This document shows, piece by piece, positions 8,711 through 17,017 of a stretch of 38,032 nucleotides of DNA (its first letter is position 1; each line of letters begins with the position of its first letter). The position numbers and the translations under genes were made by a program. Under the pieces are notes generated by a model. The model was not told where the DNA came from. It saw only the letters and a list, made by a program, of their open reading frames with translations, and ran no database searches. The stretch is from Candidatus Lambdaproteobacteria bacterium RIFOXYD2_FULL_50_16. GTDB taxonomy: Bacteria > SAR324 > XYD2-FULL-50-16. The stretch lies in contig MFNE01000019.1 of NCBI GenBank assembly GCA_001783695.1, positions 65,590 through 103,621 on the forward strand. The letters run 5' to 3'.

Positions 8711-9432
8711 CATCGTTGCTCTAACAATGGGTTTTTGTTCCCCTGCTCCTTTTTGATCAAAACCGCCCGTTGGCATTCCTGTAGATCTACCGGGTCTTCA
8801 CGGTCCCAGGCTTCAAGTAGTTTTTGATTTTCTTTAGAAATAATCTCCCGCCCAGGGTAGGCTTGGTCCATGTAAAGATAGGTTCGAGCGATGTTGCCCC
8901 TTATGGCGGGCCGAGGTTCGACCTTGCTTCGTTCAATTTCAATATCGCAATCCCCGTATGCTCGTTTTTCTCCCGCAATTTCTGCCATCGAATAATTACT
9001 CCGGTCCCCATTCACCTCGCCAATGGCGGGCACCAAGTTGTATAAATCAGCCTGTATTAAACGATATTGTTCTGAAACCTTTTCAGCGCATCTGCGCCCC
9101 TTATAGGGCTTGCCCTGGTTAGAATTACAGGCGGGATCCCCCTCGCTCCACTGCTTAAAAGACCGCCCAAAGGCCTGGGCCGGGACGATATGCTCCCACT
9201 CGATCCGGTTTGCCCGATCCCTATTTTTCCGTGGGGTATAGCCACAAGAGGCTAGATTTGTTTTTTTCCCCTGGTAATCGCAACCGCAATAAAAGGTTTT
9301 TTGTTCTAAATTACTATAAATTGCGGCGGCCTTAATTTTGGCTTTTGCAAAGGAACCATTAGACCGATTCCCACCAGCCCAAACCAAGGCCGGGGCCACA
9401 AACACCATTAATATCCAAAGCCCTTTTCCCAT
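8698..9432 (-). CDS. endA: Secreted endonuclease I (EndA/Vvn family)
   Basis: A 244-residue nuclease with a signal peptide (MGKGLWILMVFVAPALVWAG). The beta-beta-alpha-metal motif is visible: RIEWEHIVPAQAFG with the general-base histidine H81, and downstream metal-site Asn in LYNLVPAIGEVNGDRSNYSM. ACNSNQGKPYKGRRCAEK and several paired cysteines also fit the family, which is disulfide-bonded in the periplasm or outside the cell. It degrades DNA non-specifically. A Shine-Dalgarno (AGGA) precedes the ATG by about eight bases. Upstream is a TGTCC array (9480-9521) and then a small His/Cys-rich secreted peptide, which suggests nutrient-controlled DNA scavenging. Confidence 0.93.
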   Translation of the reverse strand: MGKGLWILMVFVAPALVWAGGNRSNGSFAKAKIKAAAIYSNLEQKTFYCGCDYQGKKTNLASCGYTPRKNRDRANRIEWEHIVPAQAFGRSFKQWSEGDPACNSNQGKPYKGRRCAEKVSEQYRLIQADLYNLVPAIGEVNGDRSNYSMAEIAGEKRAYGDCDIEIERSKVEPRPAIRGNIARTYLYMDQAYPGREIISKENQKLLEAWDREDPVDLQECQRAVLIKKEQGNKNPLLEQRCSKL

Positions 9433-9479
9433 TTGTTTCCTAAGGATAGGCTATTAGCCTACCCTCCTTAAGGATGAGG

Positions 9480-9521
9480 CAACAGGACATTAAAAGGACA
9501 AAAAAGGGACATTAGCGGGCA
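9480..9521 (-). promoter_or_regulatory. 11-bp phased TGTCC array upstream of endA (Pho-box-like)
   Basis: On the minus strand TGTCC occurs at 9489-9485, 9500-9496 and 9511-9507, and TGCCC at 9521-9517: three units exactly 11 bp apart and a fourth at 10. AT-rich tracts fill the spacers. Tandem TGTC motifs at 11-bp spacing with AT-rich spacers are the arrangement of PhoB boxes (TGTCA in E. coli). The array points the same way as endA and ends 48 bp before its ATG, where an activator would sit. The binding protein is inferred. Confidence 0.55.
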
Positions 9522-9542
9522 TTTAGCCGGTGCGAGCCAACT

Positions 9543-9695
9543 TTAATGGCAGTGCCTCTCACCCTCCACTTCCCCCCATTTTTCACAGTTTGTTTTACAT
9601 TTGTGACATCCGTCTTTAGCGGTCCCACCAGGGTGGGCGCTTAAGGACGCGGTCCCAATAAAAAGAAGGCTAATTAAAACAATAAATGTTTTCAT
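9543..9695 (-). CDS. 50-residue secreted His/Cys-rich YHYH-like peptide
   Basis: A short gene of 50 codons. Residues 1-20 form a signal peptide (MKTFIVLISLLFIGTASLSA); the mature 30 residues start HPGGTAKDGCHKCKTNC and end GERHCH. Four cysteines (30, 33, 37, 49) and four histidines (21, 31, 48, 50) in 30 residues suggest metal binding or disulfides. The pattern HxGGTxxxGCH...HCH is that of the small YHYH-type peptides and of tails on some secreted nucleases. GGAG about seven bases before the ATG is the ribosome site. It lies 110 bp upstream of endA on the same strand and has its own upstream TGTCC array. Function is unknown; a partner of the nuclease is a guess. Confidence 0.75.
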   Translation of the reverse strand: MKTFIVLISLLFIGTASLSAHPGGTAKDGCHKCKTNCEKWGEVEGERHCH

Positions 9696-9804
9696 CCAAG
9701 CTCCATTGGTTAAATTAATAGGTCTAATAATCGGTGCGCCTCTATTTGGCGGGTGCCGGTTTTTTTAAACACCGTCCTTAGCTTACCCCACCGCAGGGCC
9801 TAGC

Positions 9805-9847
9805 CAACAGGACATAAAAAGGACAAAAAAAGGGCATAAACCGGACA
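9805..9847 (-). promoter_or_regulatory. Second 11-bp phased TGTCC array (Pho-box-like)
   Basis: Minus-strand TGTCC at 9814-9810, 9825-9821 and 9847-9843, with TGCCC at 9836-9832: four units at exactly 11-bp steps. The core around CAACAGGACAT is identical to the array before endA (9480-9490 against 9805-9815). It lies 110 bp upstream of the peptide gene on the minus strand and 58 bp upstream of batD on the plus strand, so it could serve either or both. Confidence 0.55.
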
Positions 9848-9904
9848 CTTGGCAAGATGGCGCTTGGGGGCTATCCTTTGAGGAAACCTGTTTTAGAAAC
9901 TAGG

Positions 9905-11557
9905 ATGCGACCTTGGATTTTGGTTTTTTGTGCGTTGCTTTTCGCCCCGGCGGCTTGGGGTGAGGTCCGCTTAAACCTGCAAATCAGTGATTCAGAGCTG
10001 GTCTTAGGCGACCAAGTCTTGATCACTTTAGAGGCCGAAGGGGCCGAGCCTTCTGCTGAAGTGGAAGCGCCCAAGGTTCAGGGGTTACAGATTGAGGTCC
10101 AAGGCCCGCCCTCTTCAAGCAGCCAAACTACCCTTATCAACGGCCAAACCTCCCATCATTCTTCGCTCACCTACCACTTTGGCGTCACCGCTGACCGATT
10201 GGGGAAATATGAAATTGAGCCGTTTGTCTTGGTTTTTCAGGGACAACGCTTTGAGAGCGAGCGTTTAAGCCTCTTGGTGGTTCCCGCGCCTAAAGACCCA
10301 TCGATGAAATTGACCCTTAAGGCAGACCGGAAACAAATCTATCTAGGCGAGCCTTTGACGGTGAGTTTAGAGTGGAGTGTTGACGCCCAGATTGCAGGGT
10401 ACGAGTTCCGCTTTCCTCTGCTCGCCGACAAGGACCAACTCAAGTTAAAACTGGTGCCCATTGATCCCAATCAGCGCAGCGAACAGCTTAATATTGATCA
10501 ATACAAGGTGCAATTTCAGGCGTTTGAGGAAAACCGGACCCGAAGATTTGTGACCGGGTTTAAGTTGTACCCTCATCAGACAGGAGCGTTTGTGGTGCCT
10601 GCCGCCCATATTAAGGTTTCAAAGGTGGCGGGCTACCTGCCTGGGCGGGACTTTTTTGGCCGTTTAGTCCAGCAGCCACGCTTGATCACCGGTTACGCCA
10701 GTGCCAATGCCCTTAAGATTTCGGTATTAGCCCTGCCCCTCGCAGGGCGGCCTGCAAATTTTGGCGGGGCGGTGGGGCAGTATCAATTTAAGGCCGAATT
10801 AGAGCGCCCCACTTTTGATCTGGGAGAGAGTATAAATCTAAAATTAATCGTCGAGGGGGTGGGGGAATTGGATAAAATCGGGCGGCCCCTGGTGCCTGCC
10901 CTTGGGACTGACTTGGTTTCTAACGAAAACCTAGCACCTGGAAAAATCGAGGAAAATCGGGTCACCTTTTTCCAAAAAATCACCCCTAAAAAAGCAGGTA
11001 AATTTGAAATACCACCGGTTGGTTTTGCCTATTTCGATCCGCAGAAAGGGGCGTACCAACAGACCTTTAGTGAACCGTTAAAAATCGAGGTTTTAGCCAC
11101 AGAGAAATTAGATTTAAAAGAGGTGGTCGGAGCCCGCCCGGTAGCCAAAATCGAGCGCGACCCTGGATTTTATCAAGGGCCTGCCCCCCAAACCCCTAGC
11201 GTCCCTTGGGGCTGGTTTTTGGCCTTACCCCTTTTGCCCTTGGCGTACCATTTTGGCCGCCGAACCAAGCCCGCTGCCCGCCCCGCGCCCCTGCCTTGGT
11301 CAGGGACTGCGCTTAAAGCCGATTTGGCCATACTATCCCAAGCCTGGGAAGACCTAGCCCAGTGGCGCTTCGGCCCCAATCGGCGCTGGGACAAAACCGC
11401 AATGCGGGAACAAATGGACCCCGAACTCTTAGAACACTTCTGGCAAATCAAAGAAACCCTAGACGCCTACCAATACGGAAGCACCCCCCACCATCCCGCC
11501 CAAATCGAGGCCCTACGCCAGCAGCTAATTGAACTGGCAAACGAGGTTGGGGGGTAG
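9905..11557 (+). CDS. batD: BatD (oxygen-tolerance family) membrane-anchored protein
   Basis: About 550 residues: signal peptide (MRPWILVFCALLFAPAAWG), a periplasmic region of repeated beta-sandwich units (first EVRLNLQISDSELVLGDQV; later FDLGESINLKLIVEGVGELDKIGRP), one membrane helix near residue 440 (WGWFLALPLLPLAYHFG) and a basic cytoplasmic tail of about 100 residues. This is the BatD layout. BatD normally lies in a bat operon with von Willebrand-domain BatA/B, BatC/E and a MoxR ATPase; none is here. An upstream ATG at 9857 would add 16 residues before the signal peptide, so 9905 is preferred, though neither has a strong ribosome site. A terminator follows, so the gene is probably a single unit. 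Confidence 0.83.
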   Translation: MRPWILVFCALLFAPAAWGEVRLNLQISDSELVLGDQVLITLEAEGAEPSAEVEAPKVQGLQIEVQGPPSSSSQTTLINGQTSHHSSLTYHFGVTADRLGKYEIEPFVLVFQGQRFESERLSLLVVPAPKDPSMKLTLKADRKQIYLGEPLTVSLEWSVDAQIAGYEFRFPLLADKDQLKLKLVPIDPNQRSEQLNIDQYKVQFQAFEENRTRRFVTGFKLYPHQTGAFVVPAAHIKVSKVAGYLPGRDFFGRLVQQPRLITGYASANALKISVLALPLAGRPANFGGAVGQYQFKAELERPTFDLGESINLKLIVEGVGELDKIGRPLVPALGTDLVSNENLAPGKIEENRVTFFQKITPKKAGKFEIPPVGFAYFDPQKGAYQQTFSEPLKIEVLATEKLDLKEVVGARPVAKIERDPGFYQGPAPQTPSVPWGWFLALPLLPLAYHFGRRTKPAARPAPLPWSGTALKADLAILSQAWEDLAQWRFGPNRRWDKTAMREQMDPELLEHFWQIKETLDAYQYGSTPHHPAQIEALRQQLIELANEVGG

Positions 11558-11585
11558 GCTTGGAGGGGTTTTTAGGAAAGGTGGT

Positions 11586-11625
11586 TGAGGTCGATAAAAC
11601 TTAAACCGTCGGCCTCATTTTTTTT
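11586..11625 (+). terminator. Rho-independent terminator of batD
   Basis: TGAGGTCGA (11586-11594) pairs with TCGGCCTCA (11609-11617), nine pairs including one G-U, with a 14-base loop and then eight T. It ends batD transcription before the opposing hisB gene. Confidence 0.8.
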
Positions 11626-11690
11626 AATCATAACGTGGTAATAAATAGCTTACTCTTGCTGTTTACGTTTTTTTTAATAAAATGGCCCAT

Positions 11691-12272
11691 TTACAAAACC
11701 CCCTTACTACTCGGCACTTGATCGGAGACGATCAAGGAAGCGTCTTTGATGGCGCGGGCGAGGCCTTTGAAGAGGGACTCGATGCGGTGGTGGTCGTTTT
11801 CGCCGTAGAGGATTTCTTGGTGGAGCGTCATGCGGGCGGCGGAAGCGAAGGACTGGAAGAAGTGAGGCACCATTTCGGTGACTAATTCCCCTGCTTGAGG
11901 ACTGGCAAAAAAGCCTTTAAATACATGCATCGGGCGGCCAGATAAATCGATTACGGTGCGGGTAAGGCACTCATCCATCGGTAAAAAACAAGTGGCGTAA
12001 CGCGCAATCCCTCGCCGGTCGCCCAAGGCCTCGTTGAGGGCGGTGCCTAAGGCTAAGGCGATGTCTTCGATGCTGTGGTGCTGGTCGATCACTAAGTCCC
12101 CTTGGCAGGTTAAGTCGAGGTCAAAACCACCATGGAACTTAAATAAATCAAGCATATGGTCTAAAAAACCAATACCCGTCTTGATCTCTCCATGTCCCAG
12201 GCCGCCTAGTTTGAGCCTACCTTTGATCTGAGTTTCTTTGGTGTTGCGCTCGAAATTGGCTATACGTTCCAT
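11691..12272 (-). CDS. hisB: Imidazoleglycerol-phosphate dehydratase
   Basis: A 193-residue monofunctional HisB. Seen: ERNTKETQI near the start, the manganese-binding GFLDHMLDLFKFHGGFDLD, DQHHSIEDIALALG with its metal histidines, and ARMTLHQEILYGENDHHRIES near residue 150. It converts imidazole-glycerol phosphate to imidazole-acetol phosphate, the sixth step of histidine synthesis. There is no N-terminal histidinol-phosphatase domain, unlike the enteric fusion. Its ATG overlaps the hisD stop (TAATG), so the two are translationally coupled. Confidence 0.96.
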   Translation of the reverse strand: MERIANFERNTKETQIKGRLKLGGLGHGEIKTGIGFLDHMLDLFKFHGGFDLDLTCQGDLVIDQHHSIEDIALALGTALNEALGDRRGIARYATCFLPMDECLTRTVIDLSGRPMHVFKGFFASPQAGELVTEMVPHFFQSFASAARMTLHQEILYGENDHHRIESLFKGLARAIKDASLIVSDQVPSSKGVL

Positions 12273-13558
12273 TAGGGCTCCAGTCTGACCCGCACCGCTT
12301 GGGCGTGGGCAAATAATTCTTCCAGGTCAGCAAATCGGGCGATTTGCTCCCCTTCCTTTTCTAGTCGAGCTTTAGAATAACGTATCAGGCTCGAATGTTT
12401 TTGGAAATCCCGAGTCGATAGAGGGGCTGCGTACCGAGCGGCGTGGCCGGTGGGGATGGTGTGGTTAGGCCCGGCAAAATAGTCCCCTACCGGTTCAGAA
12501 GACCAAGGGCCAATAAAGATGGCGCCCGCGTTTTTAATCAGCCCCAAAAGCTCTTCTTCGCGCTTGGTAGGGACCAATAGTTCCAGGTGCTCTGGGGCAA
12601 TCTGGTTGGACAGGGCTATCCCTTCCTCGATGCGTTCTACCAACAAAATCTTGCCCTTTTTGCCTAAGCTGGTGGTCAAGATCTCGGCGCGAGGGTGGTT
12701 GGGAACCGCCTCATTCAGACCGGCCTGAACCTCTTCAGCCATGGCTTTAGACGTGGTAATCAAAATAGACTGCGCCTCCACATCGTGCTCTGCCTGACTC
12801 ATTAAGTCGGCCACTAAAAACTTGGCCGGAATACTAGGGTCGTCGTGTAGGATCAAAATCTCCGAAGGCCCGGCGATGCTGTCGATCCCAACTTTCCCAA
12901 AAACCTGACGTTTCGCTTCGGCGACCCACTGATTGCCGGGCCCGGTGATCTTGACCACGGACCTAATGGTTTCGGTGCCATAAGCCAAGGCGGCCACCGC
13001 TTGGGCCCCGCCCATGGCGTAAACTTCGGTGATCCCCAACATCCCGCAAAGCCCTAAGACCAAGCTATGAGGCAGGCCGTTCGGCCCTGGCGGGCTGGCC
13101 ACCACAATCTCGGGCACCCCGGCCAACTTGGCGGGGATGCAGTTCATTAAAAGCGAGCTTGGATAAAACGCCTTGCCGCCGGGGACATAAACCCCCACCC
13201 GGTCCAGCGGGGTTACCTTTTCCCCTAAAAGGGTGCCGTCTAAGGCGGTCTGGGACCAACTCGTTTGCAGTTGGTTGCGGTGGAATGCCTCAATGTTTTT
13301 GATGGCCTTTTCAAAGATTTGTTTGGCCTCTGGCGATATCGATTCTTGGGCCTTTTTGACTAACTCTTGAGGCACCAAGACCTGGGTCAGGCTCTGTCGG
13401 TCGAACTTCGCAGTAAGTTCTAAAAGCGCCCGATCCCCGCCAGCGACCACCTGGGTAATAATCGAGCTAACTAAAGCCACAATCTCGGGTTTGGCCCCTT
13501 GGCTGGTTTCGGATTTTACGTTAAACTGCGAGGCTTGGGTAATCTGGACCAAGTTCAT
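12272..13558 (-). CDS. hisD: Histidinol dehydrogenase
   Basis: About 428 residues from the ATG at 13558; an ATG seven codons earlier (13579) is possible but would overlap the divergent EcsC-like gene. Seen: DRVGVYVPGGKAFYPSSLLM, MGGAQAVAALAYGTETI, KITGPGNQWVAEAKRQV, GIDSIAGPSEI, QAEHDVEAQSIL with zinc and catalytic residues, and QIAPEHLELLV. It oxidises L-histidinol to L-histidine with two NAD, the last two steps of the pathway. It lies directly before hisB. The divergent gene starts only about 10 bp away, so the promoter of each must lie inside the other gene; no ribosome site is obvious. Confidence 0.95.
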   Translation of the reverse strand: MNLVQITQASQFNVKSETSQGAKPEIVALVSSIITQVVAGGDRALLELTAKFDRQSLTQVLVPQELVKKAQESISPEAKQIFEKAIKNIEAFHRNQLQTSWSQTALDGTLLGEKVTPLDRVGVYVPGGKAFYPSSLLMNCIPAKLAGVPEIVVASPPGPNGLPHSLVLGLCGMLGITEVYAMGGAQAVAALAYGTETIRSVVKITGPGNQWVAEAKRQVFGKVGIDSIAGPSEILILHDDPSIPAKFLVADLMSQAEHDVEAQSILITTSKAMAEEVQAGLNEAVPNHPRAEILTTSLGKKGKILLVERIEEGIALSNQIAPEHLELLVPTKREEELLGLIKNAGAIFIGPWSSEPVGDYFAGPNHTIPTGHAARYAAPLSTRDFQKHSSLIRYSKARLEKEGEQIARFADLEELFAHAQAVRVRLEP

Positions 13559-13568
13559 AGACAAACCA

Positions 13569-14915
13569 ATGGGAGCCAAGTTGGAAGAAAGTTTGAATCA
13601 AGCGGCAATTGTTCCCGATTTTGGGGCAAAGATCAACCAGGAGCAGATGGAGGCTTTGTTGGCCCTTTCTCGCGACACCGTTATCGAACCTTTTGTTGGC
13701 CGAAAATCATTAGAGTTGGTGCAGAAGACCCGGGGCGGGATTGAGTCGGGGATGGAAAAGGCCAAACAGGTCAGCGCCCTAGCCACGAGCTGGCTCATGG
13801 GCACCGAGCTTTATAAAAAATCCAAAGCCGCCCTTGAGGAGTCCCGAGGTGATTCACCAGATTGGTTAAAGTGGCTAGACCAAGCGACCGAAGAATTGCA
13901 AAAATCCGCCAAAGGCTTTGGCAAAGGTCTTGCCCAGGGAGCAGGGAATTTGACTTTAACCTTTTTAGAGCGAGGGTTCGAGTTTTTACTCCATGAAAAT
14001 ACCGAAAAATGGGCGGTCTCCAAAGCAGGGGCTTTTTTCCCAGATAAAAAGATCAAAACCTTGAAGGACATGGCCCTTCTTTCAGAGTCAGAGCGCCAAG
14101 CGTTAATTGAGGAATTTTACCCCTATGATAACCCCAAATTAAAATCCTTTGCCAGTAGTCTGGACCTAAGCCTTAACCTGCTTTTAGGGGCCACCGCGGC
14201 CAGCCAATTGCCCGGATCAGGGTTGGCGGCGGGGATGGTGAACATGGGAAAAACCTTGGTTAAACTAGCCGGGCGGATATCTAGCATGAGTGCGATCTAT
14301 GGGTACAACATCCCCGACTCGGCCGGACTGTTTCTAACCTGCGCTAAAATCCTTAAATCTATCGAAGATTTCGAGTCCAACCCCGCCCACCTGCCCTTGG
14401 ATCCCAGTATTTTAGACGAGTTGTATTTACCCCAACCTCCGGGCGGAATCGGGTTTAAAGCGATGCTTGGCGAAGCTTTAAAAAAAGAGGCTTATATGGC
14501 GGTGCCAGGGGTAGGGGTGATTTCCTTGGGCAAGATTGGCCTTGATGATTTGATGGTGGACCAGATGGTGATGCATCTGGTTTCTAACTATTTTTGGCAG
14601 GCAAAACTCGACCGGGAGTTGGGGGAGGCTAGAAGATTGGAGATAACTAACCGCCTAAAGAGGATTTACACAGCCCTAATTTTTGGAGGATGGTTTGAGC
14701 AAAAGGGATTTAAAGAGTCCGAAATAATCGCCCAGTCAGAACGCCCTTGGTTAGAGCGGCTCAAAGCCATGGCCGGCATGGATCTAGCCTTGGTTGAACT
14801 CTCGGCAGAATTGGATCAACGGGCTCAAACCCTTTTTGAGCAGTGGCAAGACCTGGATCAAACGGCCTTTGAAGAACAGGTTGCCAAACTTCAAGTGCTT
14901 GAAAAGCTAAACTAA
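13569..14915 (+). CDS. EcsC-family-like protein
   Basis: About 448 residues from the ATG at 13569; an in-frame start at 13491 would lie wholly over hisD and is less likely. The C-terminal two-thirds fit the EcsC pattern: DLSLNLLLGATAAS, then MGKTLVKLAGRISSMSAIYG with IPDSAGLFLTCAKIL, then AVPGVGVISLGKIGLDDLM. The first 150 residues are charged and helical with no recognised domain. EcsC proteins are poorly understood; some accompany ABC transporters and some interact with membranes. No signal peptide is seen. It ends against the PBP4-type gene with overlapping stop codons. Confidence 0.6.
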   Translation: MGAKLEESLNQAAIVPDFGAKINQEQMEALLALSRDTVIEPFVGRKSLELVQKTRGGIESGMEKAKQVSALATSWLMGTELYKKSKAALEESRGDSPDWLKWLDQATEELQKSAKGFGKGLAQGAGNLTLTFLERGFEFLLHENTEKWAVSKAGAFFPDKKIKTLKDMALLSESERQALIEEFYPYDNPKLKSFASSLDLSLNLLLGATAASQLPGSGLAAGMVNMGKTLVKLAGRISSMSAIYGYNIPDSAGLFLTCAKILKSIEDFESNPAHLPLDPSILDELYLPQPPGGIGFKAMLGEALKKEAYMAVPGVGVISLGKIGLDDLMVDQMVMHLVSNYFWQAKLDRELGEARRLEITNRLKRIYTALIFGGWFEQKGFKESEIIAQSERPWLERLKAMAGMDLALVELSAELDQRAQTLFEQWQDLDQTAFEEQVAKLQVLEKLN

Positions 14916-17017
14916 GGCGCTAAGGCTACCGGCGCGGATCTGGGGCTATTGGCGGTGCCGTAAGCCTCCACCAATAGACTTAAAACCTTAGAACGGTCTT
15001 GTTTCTCACCATTTAGCAGGATTACAAAAGGTTTGTAACTGCCCAAGGGGGTGCGTATGTACCCCACTAAGTTAGAGACCCCGGTCAGGGTCCCGGTTTT
15101 ACCTAAAACCTCCACCCCTAAACTGGCCATGTTTAGATCAGAAAAATGGGATTCTTCCAGACTGGGCAGTAAATATTTGTAGGGTTCAAAATAATTTACT
15201 AGTTTTAACATCGCCGTTAGTTGCACCCGGTTCGAGCGCGAAAGACCACTGCCTTCGGTCACCACAAAACTGCCCGGTGTCAACCCGACCCTTTTTTCTA
15301 AAAAGTCTTCAATCATATAAACACCCAGGTCCATCCGGGCGGGCTCTCCAAAAAGCTTTAAAGAAAGCGCCATAACCAATTGATTGGCAATGTAGTTCGA
15401 GGAGACATGTAACATCCGCTCGACCTCTTCTAAGAGTTTGGTTTCACCTTTATATATCAGGATCGGCGTTAGTCTGGCGGAAGCTTCACCTAAGCGGGCT
15501 TTGCCGTCAAGCTGCATTCCCGCTTTAGTAAAGACATACTGGGCGACCTCTAAAGAGTAATAAGCTCCCTCTTTGTGGGTATTAGCTAGATTAAAGGTCT
15601 GCACGCCTTTAGGCAGGCTTTTGGCTTTTCTGATCACAGAGGAGGTAAGTGGTGTCTCTGGGGTTTGGTTGCTTACCTCCCCGCTAGCACTGATACGCAC
15701 GCTGACTAGGTTTTCATTGGTCATCAAAGGACCGATGGGGGCGTCGTATGGTTCTAAACTAATGTCTCGACCGTCGAAGTCTGGGCGCTGTTCGTAGGCG
15801 GAAAGGTCCAACATTAGATGGTTAATTGGTTTTTTAAAAACCCCCAATTTAGCCAACTGCTGCCCCATTTTTACCCAATCATGGGCCTTAAAACCAGGAT
15901 CACCGTAACCCTTGATAATCAGGTTTCGCCTTGAGTCCAGATAAACTTTGGTTTCAAAATGATGATCTGCACCCAAGGTTTCTAATGCAGTCACGGCCGT
16001 GGCCAACTTCAAAACGGACGCCGGGGTGTAACTTTGGTCGCCAATAATCAGTTCAGGATCGCGCTGGTTGCCAACCCCAACTCCGCCTTTTTTGATTATC
16101 CCCTTCAAAGAGGCAATCAAGGCGGCCCGTTTAGCTTCGTCTTCGACCTGTAGGCCAATGGCGGCAGGTTCAGACCAATGGCGACCATCAAATACCCGAA
16201 AGTGAACTTGGTCGAGTCCTGAAAAATCGGCTTCAGGGTTATAGGTCCAAAGGCCTTTTTCGTGGGTCAAAGTTCCACGAGTGGGCATTTGGGTGATCTC
16301 AAATTCTAAAGCCGCCCCTTCTGGGTCCTTGCCTTTAAGCTCAATCTTCTGGGTTCCACCTTTGGTCACCCGGTATAAGGCGGCTACCGCCTCTGGAGTG
16401 AGGTTTGGTTTTTCCACCTGGAGCAACACCGCCACTTCTTCCCCTCGGCCCAATGCGTCCTCGGCGGTAAATAAGAGCCGGTCTTCACCCAAATAGCCCG
16501 GTTCTGGTCGGTAGGTCAAAAAGGGAGGTTCCCCTTCTAGCTGCCCATGACTGGGGCCTTGGACCAGGGAAAATTGGAGCGAATCACCGTCTGGATCAAT
16601 CGCTTTTAATTCAAGCTCGGTTTCCTGATTTTTATCAACTAAAACCATCGCTGCTTGGGGTTGAGGCAGGTCATTGACCCCTTCAACCCAGAGCGTCACC
16701 TCTGCTGGCAAGCTGGATTTTTCGCCATTGAGGGCGCGGTACAAAAATCGGTCTTGACCAAAAAAGTCTTTATCTGGGCGGTAGGTCAGGTTGGGGGGAT
16801 TGCCTATCAGTTGCCCCCCTTTGGGGCGATTTAAAATTTCAAATCGGTCTGCCTTGCCAAGGGCTTTGAGTTCTAAAGGAGCCTCCCCTTCTTCTTTTAA
16901 CTCTACCTTAAAGGCAACCGCACTAGGGGTGCCCGACCAAGGCATAGCGGCCCCACTCATGATCAAGCCTGAAACCAATAAGGCGGAGGCCAGTCGGCCA
17001 GGGTTAAAAGAGGACAC
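14912..17017 (-). CDS. dacB: PBP4-type D-Ala-D-Ala carboxypeptidase with three Ig/cadherin-like repeats
   Basis: A 701-residue secreted protein. A signal-like N-terminus (1-34) is followed by three repeats of about 85-90 residues (about 35-112, 118-201, 208-291), each carrying a PxxGxL...PxLTYRP.....G.D.hxF/Y element (LTYRPDKDFFGQDRFLYRA, LTYRPEPGYLGEDRLLF, WTYNPEADFSGLDQVHFRV), like Big_9/cadherin-type domains. The peptidase S13 part follows: S334-V-L-K337, S539-S-N541, EGSGLSRSNR near 588 and K640-T-G642, so the active site is complete. It should trim or cleave peptidoglycan peptides in the periplasm. Usual PBP4 proteins are about 480 residues without these repeats. The start overlaps the preceding gene by 14 bp. 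Confidence 0.9.
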   Translation of the reverse strand: MSSFNPGRLASALLVSGLIMSGAAMPWSGTPSAVAFKVELKEEGEAPLELKALGKADRFEILNRPKGGQLIGNPPNLTYRPDKDFFGQDRFLYRALNGEKSSLPAEVTLWVEGVNDLPQPQAAMVLVDKNQETELELKAIDPDGDSLQFSLVQGPSHGQLEGEPPFLTYRPEPGYLGEDRLLFTAEDALGRGEEVAVLLQVEKPNLTPEAVAALYRVTKGGTQKIELKGKDPEGAALEFEITQMPTRGTLTHEKGLWTYNPEADFSGLDQVHFRVFDGRHWSEPAAIGLQVEDEAKRAALIASLKGIIKKGGVGVGNQRDPELIIGDQSYTPASVLKLATAVTALETLGADHHFETKVYLDSRRNLIIKGYGDPGFKAHDWVKMGQQLAKLGVFKKPINHLMLDLSAYEQRPDFDGRDISLEPYDAPIGPLMTNENLVSVRISASGEVSNQTPETPLTSSVIRKAKSLPKGVQTFNLANTHKEGAYYSLEVAQYVFTKAGMQLDGKARLGEASARLTPILIYKGETKLLEEVERMLHVSSNYIANQLVMALSLKLFGEPARMDLGVYMIEDFLEKRVGLTPGSFVVTEGSGLSRSNRVQLTAMLKLVNYFEPYKYLLPSLEESHFSDLNMASLGVEVLGKTGTLTGVSNLVGYIRTPLGSYKPFVILLNGEKQDRSKVLSLLVEAYGTANSPRSAPVALAP

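Noticed and set aside
9433..9904. CRISPR-like spacing of the GGACA repeats
   Set aside because: Units are 5 bp at 11-bp steps with no 25-35 bp repeats or spacers and no cas genes; a phased operator fits better.
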